Source of the DNA: an uncultured Oscillospiraceae bacterium
GTDB lineage: Bacteria; Bacillota; Clostridia; Oscillospirales; Acutalibacteraceae
Length of the DNA stretch: 5,637 bases
Direction: 5' to 3'
Assembly: GCA_900549675.1 (NCBI GenBank)
Contig: URPG01000149.1
Coordinates: forward strand, 1-5,637
The notes below the pieces were generated by a model. It was not told the DNA's origin. It saw nothing but the letters and a program-made list of their open reading frames with translations, and did not search any database. Position numbers and translations under genes: made by a program. Positions 1 to 5,629 of the stretch are shown piece by piece. Each line of letters starts with the position of its first letter. Position 1 is the stretch's first letter.

Positions 1-18
1 TTGTCTGTGATTCTTATC

Positions 19-38
19 CAGATATGCTTGCATATCTG
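19..38. repeat. Perfect 9-bp inverted repeat with a 2-base loop
   Basis: CAGATATGC and GCATATCTG are exact reverse complements separated by TT. No T-tract follows on either strand, so a terminator is unlikely. It could be a protein-binding palindrome, or chance within a decayed gene. The role is unknown. Confidence 0.5.
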
Positions 39-116
39 CTAAACTGTAATTGCTATCAATTATATTTTCACGTGGGTATGGGGGACGTAATCCCCATCAA
101 GGTCTGCTACTCGTAA

Positions 117-154
117 GTAATACAAAATTGTCAAAATGACAATACTGTAATACA
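117..154. repeat. Direct repeat GTAATACA flanking a 7-bp inverted repeat
   Basis: GTAATACA occurs at 117-124 and again at 147-154, a period of 30 bases. Between the copies lies a perfect inverted repeat, ATTGTCA (127-133) and TGACAAT (137-143), with a 3-base AAA loop. A palindrome framed by direct repeats is the layout of a regulator or recombinase binding site. No partner gene is visible nearby, so the function is unassigned. Confidence 0.4.
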
Positions 155-197
155 CGGGTGGATCTTGCTATGGTTGTAACATGTTCATTTATACATT

Positions 198-236
198 AAT
201 AGGCCCAAATGGGCACTTTCACCATTTGAGCCTATT
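198..236 (+). terminator. Terminator-like long hairpin
   Basis: The arms 198-212 and 222-236 pair over 15 positions with one mismatch (C205 against A229) around a 9-base loop, giving a strong stem. The bases after it on the plus strand (TATTGTATG) are T-rich but not a clean U-tract, so termination may be weak. If real, it would end a transcript entering from before the window. It could equally be a hairpin of a decayed mobile element. Confidence 0.4.
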
Positions 237-380
237 TATTGTATGTCTTTCAAATGATAGCTTAAAAAGCAGCTGTCTAGACTGTATGTTTTTAACATAG
301 AATTGATTTTATGGCTGACACGGTATTTATCCATAGTATCATTGCATCATTTTTCTTTCGACATCAGAATTATCAGTCAT

Positions 381-596
381 TCAATTCACATAATCCATTC
401 TATCGCTTAATAAATTATACTTTCTTTTTCGCTCATGGTCATGAGACTTTTTTCGTTCAAATTGTACGATTATATTTTTTCCTGTTTTCGGATTGTATGG
501 AACCTTCGCGAGGCCTTTCTTCCTCTCTTCGAACTTCCAGTTACACCAACTCCCATACTATTTTAGATAAGTTGGTATATTGTTTGGTTTTACCAT
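381..596 (-). pseudogene. Broken N-terminal fragment of a P4-type phage/plasmid primase-like gene
   Basis: Reading the minus strand from the ATG at 596-594 gives MVKPNNIPTYLK, then an in-frame TAG (558-560), then YGSWCNWKFEERKKG, LAKVPYNPKTGKN and about 27 further residues, to a TGA at 381-383. The pattern of NIP..LK, then W..WK, then a Lys-rich stretch and KVPYNPKTG is the usual opening of P4-family phage/plasmid primases from integrative elements; this is recognised from memory of the family. The TAG sits where such proteins often have Glu or Gln, so a single substitution explains it. After KTGKN the sequence (IIVQFERKKSHDHERKRKYN) no longer resembles a primase, which suggests a deletion junction. 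The family is normally hundreds of residues long, so this is only a relic. The perfect ribosome binding site argues that this was once a genuine gene start. Confidence 0.5.
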
Positions 597-604
597 TCCG
601 TTTT

Positions 605-611
605 CCTCCTT
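605..611 (-). promoter_or_regulatory. Ribosome binding site of the broken primase-like gene
   Basis: The minus strand reads AAGGAGG here, 8 bases before the ATG at 596-594. This is a near-ideal Shine-Dalgarno sequence and the main support for calling a minus-strand gene start in this AT-rich flank. Confidence 0.6.
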
Positions 612-697
612 CTGTTGTACTCACCAGTGAAAGGACATTTGCTGCCGGTTTAAGAACCGATTTTTCAAGTATGAAGGCTATTTTAACAAAAGGAAAC

Positions 698-729
698 AAA
701 AATCCTCCAAATCGTAATGTCCGGAGGAT
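698..729 (-). terminator. Possible weak terminator or attenuator hairpin
   Basis: ATCCTCC (702-708) and GGAGGAT (723-729) pair perfectly over 7 bp around a 14-base loop. Read on the minus strand the stem runs into TTTTT (702-698), as in an intrinsic terminator, about 100 bases upstream of the primase-like relic. The loop is long and the stem short, so this is a weak call. It could be an attenuator of the old element. Confidence 0.25.
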
Positions 730-761
730 ATGAATGTTGCTATATTGTAATTTTTACCTAG

Positions 762-790
762 TAGATATTTTCACGTATTCGTGATAAAAT
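762..790 (+). promoter_or_regulatory. Probable promoter of the restriction-modification operon
   Basis: A -10 hexamer TAAAAT (785-790, 5 of 6 matches) is preceded by TGA, giving the extended -10 form TGnTAAAAT. A weaker -35, TAGATA (762-767, 4 of 6), lies 17 bases upstream. Transcription would start near 797, leaving a leader of about 30 bases before the regulator gene at 829. An extended -10 commonly compensates for a poor -35. Confidence 0.5.
771..784. promoter_or_regulatory. Candidate operator inside the promoter spacer
   Basis: TCACG-TATT-CGTGA is a perfect 5-bp inverted repeat with a 4-base centre. The flanking T/A-rich bases extend the symmetry imperfectly. It lies wholly between the proposed -35 and -10, touching the extended -10. 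A dimeric helix-turn-helix protein bound here would block RNA polymerase, so autoregulation by the XRE protein encoded just downstream is the simplest reading. That reading is an inference from position and symmetry. Confidence 0.45.
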
Positions 791-828
791 AGAAGGCAGT
801 TATTGACGATAGTTTATGGAGGAAAAAC

Positions 829-1053
829 ATGGCTATTACATATAAGAAGCTATTTCATTTATTGATTGATAGAGAAATGACACCGGCGCAGCTTCAGAAA
901 GAGGCTGGCTACAGTGCCAATATATCCACAAGGCTCCGCCGTGACCACTATGTATCACTGGAGTCTATGGAAAAGATATGTCGTGTGCTAAATTGCAAGG
1001 TAGATGATATTATCGAATTTGTACCAGATAAGGAGGATGAGAACGATGGCTAA
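829..1053 (+). CDS. Small XRE/Cro-C1-type helix-turn-helix regulator
   Basis: This 74-residue protein is essentially one DNA-binding domain. Helices cover about residues 5-15, the helix-turn-helix lies around TPAQLQKEAGYSANISTRLRR (18-38), and SLESMEKICRVLNCKVDDII (43-62) forms the closing helices typical of Cro/C1-like folds. The acidic tail (PDKEDENDG) is short and has no effector domain. The start is set by GGAGG at 818-822, 6 bases before the ATG. Its last 8 bases overlap the start of mod, so the two are probably translated in coupled fashion. By position it most likely controls expression of the methyltransferase and nuclease, like the controller proteins of some type II systems, perhaps through the inverted repeat at 771-784. 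The fold is clear; the regulatory target is inferred. Confidence 0.85.
   Translation: MAITYKKLFHLLIDREMTPAQLQKEAGYSANISTRLRRDHYVSLESMEKICRVLNCKVDDIIEFVPDKEDENDG
1031..1036 (+). promoter_or_regulatory. Ribosome binding site that fixes the mod start
   Basis: AGGAGG lies 9 bases before the ATG at 1046, inside the 3' end of the regulator gene. An in-frame ATG at 1004 would add 14 residues but has no comparable site and would overlap the regulator by 50 bases. The 1046 start is therefore preferred. Confidence 0.8.
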
Positions 1054-2767
1054 TTTATCGCAAGAGAAACGTCAGCGCATGCTGGCATTCCTCAAAACCA
1101 TCCGTGAAGAACATAAAGACGATGACAAGGTGCTCATTGCCCTCGGAGAAATTGAGAGCGAATTAAACGCAAAGAAATACGGCCTCGTGTGGGAACGCCA
1201 CGAAGAAGCCGTTGATATACAGATGAGGGATAACGTTCCCGTATTTACTGAATGCGTGGATAAAGAAATCACCACTACCAAAAGCGGTGTCAATTTTCTT
1301 CTTGAAGGCGATAACCTTCATAGTCTCCGATTATTGGAAAAGACCCATACTGGAAAGATTGACGTTATCTACATCGATCCACCGTACAATACCGGCAGCA
1401 AAGATTTCACTTATGATGATGCATTTGTAGATTCGACTGATGCCTATAGACATTCAAAATGGTTATCATTCATGGAACGTCGACTACTATGCTTGCAACG
1501 GTTGCTTTCTGATACCGGTGTAATCTTCATAAGCATAGGCGAACAAGAAGTTTCAAATCTGAAAATACTTTGCGATGAAATCTTTGGAGAACAGAACTTT
1601 ATTACAATATTCTCTCGCCAAATGAAATCAGGCGGTGCAAAGGGCAAGTTTTACACGCCGAATATAGATTATATTCTTACCTATGCTCAAAATATTGAAC
1701 GCCTACCGAACTTCCGGGCAATAATGACTCAAAAGCAGATAGATACATTTTATAACAAAACAGAGACCGAAGGAGTCCGTGCCGGTGAAGTGTATGGCGA
1801 GGAACGTTTATTCAAAGCCAGCTTGGATGCCAGACCAAATCAGCGATATTACATCCAATGTCCTGACGGCACTTTTGCAATTCCTCCTGGGAAAAATTTT
1901 CCTGAACACCTTGTTGAAGGAGAAACTGTACTCCCCGGCGCCGGTGATAAAGTATGGAAATGGATTTACCCTAGGTATCAGCAAGAATTAGCCGCTAACA
2001 ATATCGTATTCAAAAGAACAAAAACTTCTGGCCTTGTTGATGAACACGGAAATCAGAGTGCTTGGAATATCTACAACAAGCTATGGTTGAGTGAACAGCA
2101 AAATAAAGGGGTCGTTCCTTCAAACTTTATTACAGAATTTGAGAATCGACAAAGTGCTGCCGAAATGAAAAAACTGGGCATAAACTTTACATATGCCAAA
2201 CCAGTAAATTTGATAAAGTATTTGCTCACAGTTTCAAATCAACCTTCAAATATAACCGTTTTGGACTGCTTTGCAGGCTCCGGAACTACCGGTCACGCAG
2301 TACTGAAACTCAATGCAGAAGACGGAGGTAATCGCAGATTCATTCTCTGCACAAATAATGAGAACAACATCTGTGAAGAGGTCACCTATGAACGTATCAA
2401 ACGTGTCATCGAGGGATATGGCGATACAGAAGGTATCCCAGCCAATCTGAAATACTACCGCACCGATTTCGTCTCCAAGGACTCTGATTCTCTTACCGAT
2501 GAGCTGCTTGACCATATCAAGGAAATGATTCAGCTAGAGCATGGCATCAAATTAGACGGCAGCCAGTATATCATGGTGCTTACCGATGAAGAGGCAGATG
2601 CATTAGAACAGCACTGGGATGAATATAAGGATGTGAAAGCTCTGTATGTTTCCAGAAATGTGTTATTCACCACAGAGCAAAATATGCTATTCGGCGATGT
2701 TGACATCCATATTATCCCGGATGACTACTTCAAATTTGAATTGCAGGAGGTGGGCGAAGCATGGTAA
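1046..2767 (+). CDS. mod: Type III restriction-modification system, modification subunit (N6-adenine DNA methyltransferase)
   Basis: Mod recognises the target sequence and transfers a methyl group from S-adenosylmethionine to adenine N6; with Res it forms the restriction complex. The 573-residue protein starts with a charged helical region (1-70, including KYGLVWERHEEAVD and IPVFTE-like NVPVFTE), as in many type III Mod proteins. The catalytic motif DPPYNTG is at 111-117, and the cofactor-binding motif FAGSGTTGHAV begins at 409. This order (catalytic before cofactor motif) is that of the beta class, and DPPY indicates an adenine N6 enzyme. Residues about 190-390 lie between them and should hold the target recognition domain. 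The C-terminus (ALYVSRNVLFTTEQN, YFKFEL) matches the family's usual tail. It is somewhat shorter than EcoP15I Mod (about 640 residues). It overlaps the regulator by 8 bases and res by 7, so the three genes form a tight operon. The central part is more AT-rich than both ends. Confidence 0.92.
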   Translation: MANLSQEKRQRMLAFLKTIREEHKDDDKVLIALGEIESELNAKKYGLVWERHEEAVDIQMRDNVPVFTECVDKEITTTKSGVNFLLEGDNLHSLRLLEKTHTGKIDVIYIDPPYNTGSKDFTYDDAFVDSTDAYRHSKWLSFMERRLLCLQRLLSDTGVIFISIGEQEVSNLKILCDEIFGEQNFITIFSRQMKSGGAKGKFYTPNIDYILTYAQNIERLPNFRAIMTQKQIDTFYNKTETEGVRAGEVYGEERLFKASLDARPNQRYYIQCPDGTFAIPPGKNFPEHLVEGETVLPGAGDKVWKWIYPRYQQELAANNIVFKRTKTSGLVDEHGNQSAWNIYNKLWLSEQQNKGVVPSNFITEFENRQSAAEMKKLGINFTYAKPVNLIKYLLTVSNQPSNITVLDCFAGSGTTGHAVLKLNAEDGGNRRFILCTNNENNICEEVTYERIKRVIEGYGDTEGIPANLKYYRTDFVSKDSDSLTDELLDHIKEMIQLEHGIKLDGSQYIMVLTDEEADALEQHWDEYKDVKALYVSRNVLFTTEQNMLFGDVDIHIIPDDYFKFELQEVGEAW

Positions 2768-4974
2768 CTTCCGGATTATCCATAAAGCTGTTTGATTTTC
2801 AGGAAAAGGCCGTTATCAAGCTGATTGACCTTACTTCCAAGAAAGACAGTAAACAAACAATTATTATGAAAGCACCGACCGGTTCCGGCAAAACCATCAT
2901 CCTCATCGATTATGTGGATACCTATCTTACCAACGTCAGTGCTAATACTGCTTTTATCTGGCTCTGCCCCGGCAAGGGCAATCTTGAGGAACAGAGCCGT
3001 GAGAAGATGATGAAGTTCGCTCCGGGCAGAGCAACACAGAATCTGTTCGATGCACTGCTGAATGGATTTACACCCAGCAGCACAACATTCATCAACTGGG
3101 AACTTGTAACAAAACGTGGTAACACAGCCATTCGTGATAGTGAGCGTAAGAATCTCTTTGATCGTATTGCTGATGCACATCGTGCCGGTGTGGAATTTAT
3201 CGTCATTATTGATGAGGAGCACTCCAACAACACTGCCAAGGCAAAGACTATCATCGATGCTTTTGCGTCCAAGAACATTGTTCGTGTCAGTGCTACTGCT
3301 ATTGAAAATAAGAGATACGAGTTCTTTGAAATCGATGAAGTAGATGTTATCGACGCAGGCCTTATTACCAAGGCTCTTTATGTCAATGAAGGCGTGGTTG
3401 ACAACACAGAAATTACCGATGATTACGATTATCTGCTCGACCTTGCAGATGCAAAAAGGAAAGCTATCGCTGGCAGATATAAAGAAATCGGTAAAAATAT
3501 CCGTCCTCTCGTGCTTATACAGTTCCCGAACGGACAGCCAGAGACCATTGCTGCTGTAGAGCAGAAACTGGAGTCTATGGGCTACACCTACGATAATGGC
3601 ATGGTTAGCAAGTGGATGAGTGAAGATAAAAAGGACTTGCCGGACAATCTAACTAAGAACGATGCTATTCCTGTGTTCCTTCTTATGAAACAGGCCATCA
3701 GCACCGGTTGGGACTGCCCTCGTGCCAAGATTCTCGTCAAACTGCGAGAAGGCATGAGCGAGAGCTTTGAGATTCAGACCATTGGCCGAATTCGCCGTAT
3801 GCCAGAGGCAAAGCACTACGAAGATGACCTCTTGGACTTCTGCTACGTCTATACCTTTGATGAGAAATACAAGGCAGGACTTCTCTCCAATATGGATAAG
3901 GCCTACGAGACTCGCAGATTGTTCCTCAAGGAAAAATGCAAGACCTTCACCTTAGAAAAGGAAATCCGTGACTTGGATGTCGGCAGTCTGGGTGAGCGTA
4001 ATGTTCTGAATAAAATCTATGATGCTCTGGTGAAAAAATATAATCTGTCCACAAGCACCACAGATAATAAACTCCGCTTTATGGCAGCAGGTTATCAGTT
4101 CGGTGACGAAATTATCGGTCATGCTTTGTATGGTGAATATGTCCGCACCGATATGGTCGCTGAGAGCACTACCTACTACACCACACGCAAGCGTGTGAAT
4201 ACCCACAAGCATGGCATTGAGCTGCTCCACTCCGTAGATGCCATTAAGAGCACCATCGGCATGCAGTCTGCCAAGGTAAAAACAATACTGGAGCGTCTGT
4301 TCCGTAGGGGTGGTTCTTCCTATAAGAAGCTGTTGTTACTGGATACCTCAGAATTTTACGCATTTATCATCAATAACGAGCACAGACTCAAGGAAGAATT
4401 CCGTGAAGTGACTGCAGATATGAATACGCAGATGACTCTTCCTCTCAATCCGAAGAAGTCAATCTTCCATATTCCGGAGCAGGACTTCTATAAGTACGAC
4501 CCGGGTGTAAAGAATGAAGTGGAATACCTGACCAGCGCATACCATGATTATACTTCCGGATATGCCACAAGCCTTGTTCGTAGTACATCGGAAATGCTAT
4601 TTGAACAATTCTGCGAAAGCCGCGATGATATTGAATGGGTCTACAAGAACGGAGACACCGGTCAGCAATACTTCTCCATCGTATATAGGGATGGGCTTCA
4701 GAATCAGTGGCTCTTCTATGCTGACTATATAATTATGAAAAAAGACGGCACTGTCTGGGTTATTGAGACCAAGGGTGGCGAGTCCAAAGGCAAGGACAAG
4801 AACATCGATAGGCAAATTGAGAACAAATTCAATGCATTCAAGAACTATGCTACGGAGCATTCCCTCCATTGGGGATTTGTTCGAGACAAAGACAATCAGC
4901 TTTATATTAACAATACAGAATTCGCACATGATATGTCAGATGACCATTGGGCGCCACTATCACAGGAATTCTAA
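2761..4974 (+). CDS. res: Type III restriction-modification system, restriction subunit (helicase-nuclease)
   Basis: Res uses ATP hydrolysis to communicate along DNA between two unmethylated head-to-head sites and then cuts near one of them; it works only in complex with Mod. The 737-residue protein shows the superfamily 2 motifs in order: FQEKAV (14-19), Walker A APTGSGKT (38-45), Walker B DEEH (151-154), SATA (177-180), TGWDCPRA (315-322) and QTIGRIRR (339-346). The C-terminal part carries a PD-(D/E)xK-type nuclease signature: D655 in FYADYII, then E669 and K671 in VIETKGG. All key residues seen are intact, so the subunit looks active. It is clearly shorter than EcoP15I Res (about 970 residues), which points to a compact region between helicase and nuclease. 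The start is supported by AGGAGG at 2745-2750, 10 bases before the ATG, and by the 7-base overlap with mod. Confidence 0.92.
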   Translation: MVTSGLSIKLFDFQEKAVIKLIDLTSKKDSKQTIIMKAPTGSGKTIILIDYVDTYLTNVSANTAFIWLCPGKGNLEEQSREKMMKFAPGRATQNLFDALLNGFTPSSTTFINWELVTKRGNTAIRDSERKNLFDRIADAHRAGVEFIVIIDEEHSNNTAKAKTIIDAFASKNIVRVSATAIENKRYEFFEIDEVDVIDAGLITKALYVNEGVVDNTEITDDYDYLLDLADAKRKAIAGRYKEIGKNIRPLVLIQFPNGQPETIAAVEQKLESMGYTYDNGMVSKWMSEDKKDLPDNLTKNDAIPVFLLMKQAISTGWDCPRAKILVKLREGMSESFEIQTIGRIRRMPEAKHYEDDLLDFCYVYTFDEKYKAGLLSNMDKAYETRRLFLKEKCKTFTLEKEIRDLDVGSLGERNVLNKIYDALVKKYNLSTSTTDNKLRFMAAGYQFGDEIIGHALYGEYVRTDMVAESTTYYTTRKRVNTHKHGIELLHSVDAIKSTIGMQSAKVKTILERLFRRGGSSYKKLLLLDTSEFYAFIINNEHRLKEEFREVTADMNTQMTLPLNPKKSIFHIPEQDFYKYDPGVKNEVEYLTSAYHDYTSGYATSLVRSTSEMLFEQFCESRDDIEWVYKNGDTGQQYFSIVYRDGLQNQWLFYADYIIMKKDGTVWVIETKGGESKGKDKNIDRQIENKFNAFKNYATEHSLHWGFVRDKDNQLYINNTEFAHDMSDDHWAPLSQEF

Positions 4975-4979
4975 TTTTC

Positions 4980-5009
4980 AGGGCAGTAGATAATCATTTC
5001 TACTGTCCT
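4980..5009 (+). terminator. Probable terminator of the restriction-modification operon
   Basis: An 11-position stem (4980-4990 with 4999-5009), containing one G-U pair at the third base of GGGCAGTAGA, closes an 8-base loop six bases after the res stop codon. The following AATTTTAT is a moderate U-tract. Position and stem strength make this a likely intrinsic terminator separating the operon from the downstream cassette. Confidence 0.6.
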
Positions 5010-5032
5010 AATTTTATCGTAGGCACTACTTC

Positions 5033-5061
5033 TTGGCAAAACGTCAAGTTTGCAGTAGGAT
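5033..5061 (+). promoter_or_regulatory. Possible promoter of the downstream two-gene cassette
   Basis: TTGGCA (5033-5038, 5 of 6 matches to the -35 consensus) and TAGGAT (5056-5061, 4 of 6 to the -10) are separated by 17 bases. They lie between the terminator and the ribosome binding site at 5091. The -10 is mediocre, so this is tentative. A stem of GCAAA/TTTGC and CTACT/AGTAG arms overlaps it. Confidence 0.3.
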
Positions 5062-5090
5062 GTAAATAACCACGAATAGGTTGGTAATCA

Positions 5091-5097
5091 AAGGAGG
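5091..5097 (+). promoter_or_regulatory. Ribosome binding site that fixes the start of the broken gene
   Basis: AAGGAGG lies 7 bases before the ATG at 5105. It favours 5105 over the in-frame ATG at 5081, which precedes the Shine-Dalgarno sequence itself. Because the following frame is not the domain-like one, this site is also the key evidence that the gene has suffered a frameshift. Confidence 0.65.
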
Positions 5098-5104
5098 AAT
5101 TCAC

Positions 5105-5349
5105 ATGAGTAAGGAGTTAGGCAATCGCATATCCATCTTATTGAAAAAACAAATCATGAAGTTGTTCTTGAAATCGGATATCACCACGAAAAAAGTCTCG
5201 GCCATGGTGACATTCTGCATGTTCATGTTCACAATACACCCGGAGTCGAACATCACGGACAAGCAGATAAGTTCGTAATTAAACCCGGACATCCACTATA
5301 TGAAAAATACAAAAAATTATTCAAGGGGGGGGTAAGCAATGATTGGTAA
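5105..5349 (+). pseudogene. Frameshifted gene with a His-rich domain, possibly a polymorphic-toxin tip
   Basis: From the ATG at 5105 the open frame gives only 57 residues of low-sense sequence ending at 5275-5277. A different frame, open from 5113 to a TAA at 5347-5349 with no ATG, GTG or TTG start, encodes 78 codons that look like a real domain: SHIHLIEKTNHEVVLEIGYH, then GHGDILHVHVHN, EHHGQADKF and LYEKYKKLF, with 12 histidines. A one-base deletion near 5118-5122 would explain both: restoring a base yields MSKELG followed by QSHIHLIEK. A spurious extra A in the A6 run at 5141-5146 would also join the frames. Small size, the domain's look and the small acidic gene directly downstream suggest a detached C-terminal toxin of the Rhs/CDI/LXG type. 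I cannot name a family. The frameshift is well supported; the toxin role is a hypothesis. A sequencing error is also possible. Confidence 0.45.
5325..5332 (+). repeat. Run of eight G at the 3' end of the broken gene
   Basis: The G8 tract sits six bases before the next gene's ATG and probably serves as its Shine-Dalgarno region. With seven G the domain frame would read AAG GGG GGG TAA and stop just before that ATG. With eight it runs on for VSNDW and overlaps the next gene by 11 bases. The tract is prone to slippage or sequencing error. Confidence 0.6.
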
Positions 5350-5629
5350 TACATTATCAGAATTCGTAGATGATATTCTCACTATGGGTGGGCCAGAAAA
5401 AGAATTTCTCTTCCGTGGAAAAAAATATATGCTACAGTGTCAGAAATATGAAGCAAATCCATCTCTTACGGAACTAGTTATTTTCGAGTGCTTCGGCGAT
5501 GAGAACTATATTTTTCACTGTCTTGGAAAAGATTTCCGAGAGTGCTTTGAGCAATTTGAGAAAGCTACCATTTTTGACGGAATGACCATCTATGATGCGG
5601 AATCCGAAATAGAAGTTCTTTTTGGCTAA
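5339..5629 (+). CDS. Small acidic protein, possibly an immunity protein
   Basis: The 96-residue protein is intact and soluble-looking, with no signal peptide or membrane segment. It opens with a helix-like stretch (LSEFVDDILTM, 6-16), continues with FLFRGKKYMLQ (23-33), which fits a beta-hairpin, has a Cys-bearing middle (FECFGDENYIFHCLG) and ends with ECFEQFEKATIFDGMTIYDAESEIEVLF. The alternation of short strands, Lys/Gly turns and an acidic C-terminus is common among immunity proteins of bacterial polymorphic toxins; this is a resemblance, not a family assignment. The start has an unusual G-rich ribosome binding region (5325-5332) with 6 bases of spacing. Its 11-base overlap with the frameshifted upstream gene implies co-transcription, and the pairing of toxin-like then small acidic gene fits a toxin/immunity cassette. 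It could also simply be an uncharacterised accessory protein. Confidence 0.6.
   Translation: MIGNTLSEFVDDILTMGGPEKEFLFRGKKYMLQCQKYEANPSLTELVIFECFGDENYIFHCLGKDFRECFEQFEKATIFDGMTIYDAESEIEVLFG

Larger units (their letters stand above)
1..310. other. Intergenic stretch without a recognisable gene
   Basis: I find no gene I can name in these 310 bases. A plus-strand frame is open from base 3 to a TAA at 114-116 (about 37 codons, ending in IKVCYS), and a minus-strand frame is open over roughly 58-166 (including LRVADLDGDYV). Either could be a gene remnant, but neither has a ribosome binding site or a family match I trust. The stretch is AT-rich and carries two short perfect hairpins, a direct repeat and a terminator-like hairpin, which are listed separately. 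Confidence 0.5.

Noticed and set aside
541..732. Minus-strand open frame ending ...TTEGGKRNG...IVWELV
   Set aside because: It has no start codon with a ribosome binding site. Its GGKR stretch is the Shine-Dalgarno region of the primase-like start read in another frame.
311..733. Plus-strand open frame of 140 codons
   Set aside because: It is very Phe- and Ser-rich, has no ribosome binding site and lies opposite the minus-strand primase-like relic with its good Shine-Dalgarno sequence.
1004..1045. Alternative upstream start for mod
   Set aside because: It has no Shine-Dalgarno sequence and overlaps the regulator by 50 bases; the AGGAGG-supported ATG at 1046 fits better.
2246..2515. Minus-strand open frames inside mod and res (for example 2246-2515, 2776-3222, 2922-3371, 4597-4929)
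   Set aside because: They are antisense shadows of strongly supported genes, with no motifs or ribosome binding sites.
5026..5058. Second hairpin after res (CTACT/AGTAG plus GCAAA/TTTGC with a 5-base bulge)
   Set aside because: The bulge is large, no U-tract follows and it overlaps the possible promoter, so I do not call it a terminator.
5136..5148. Programmed -1 frameshift at the A6 run of the broken gene
   Set aside because: The A AAA AAC heptamer is not in the right phase for the ATG frame, and the domain-like sequence already begins upstream of the run, so an early deletion is simpler.
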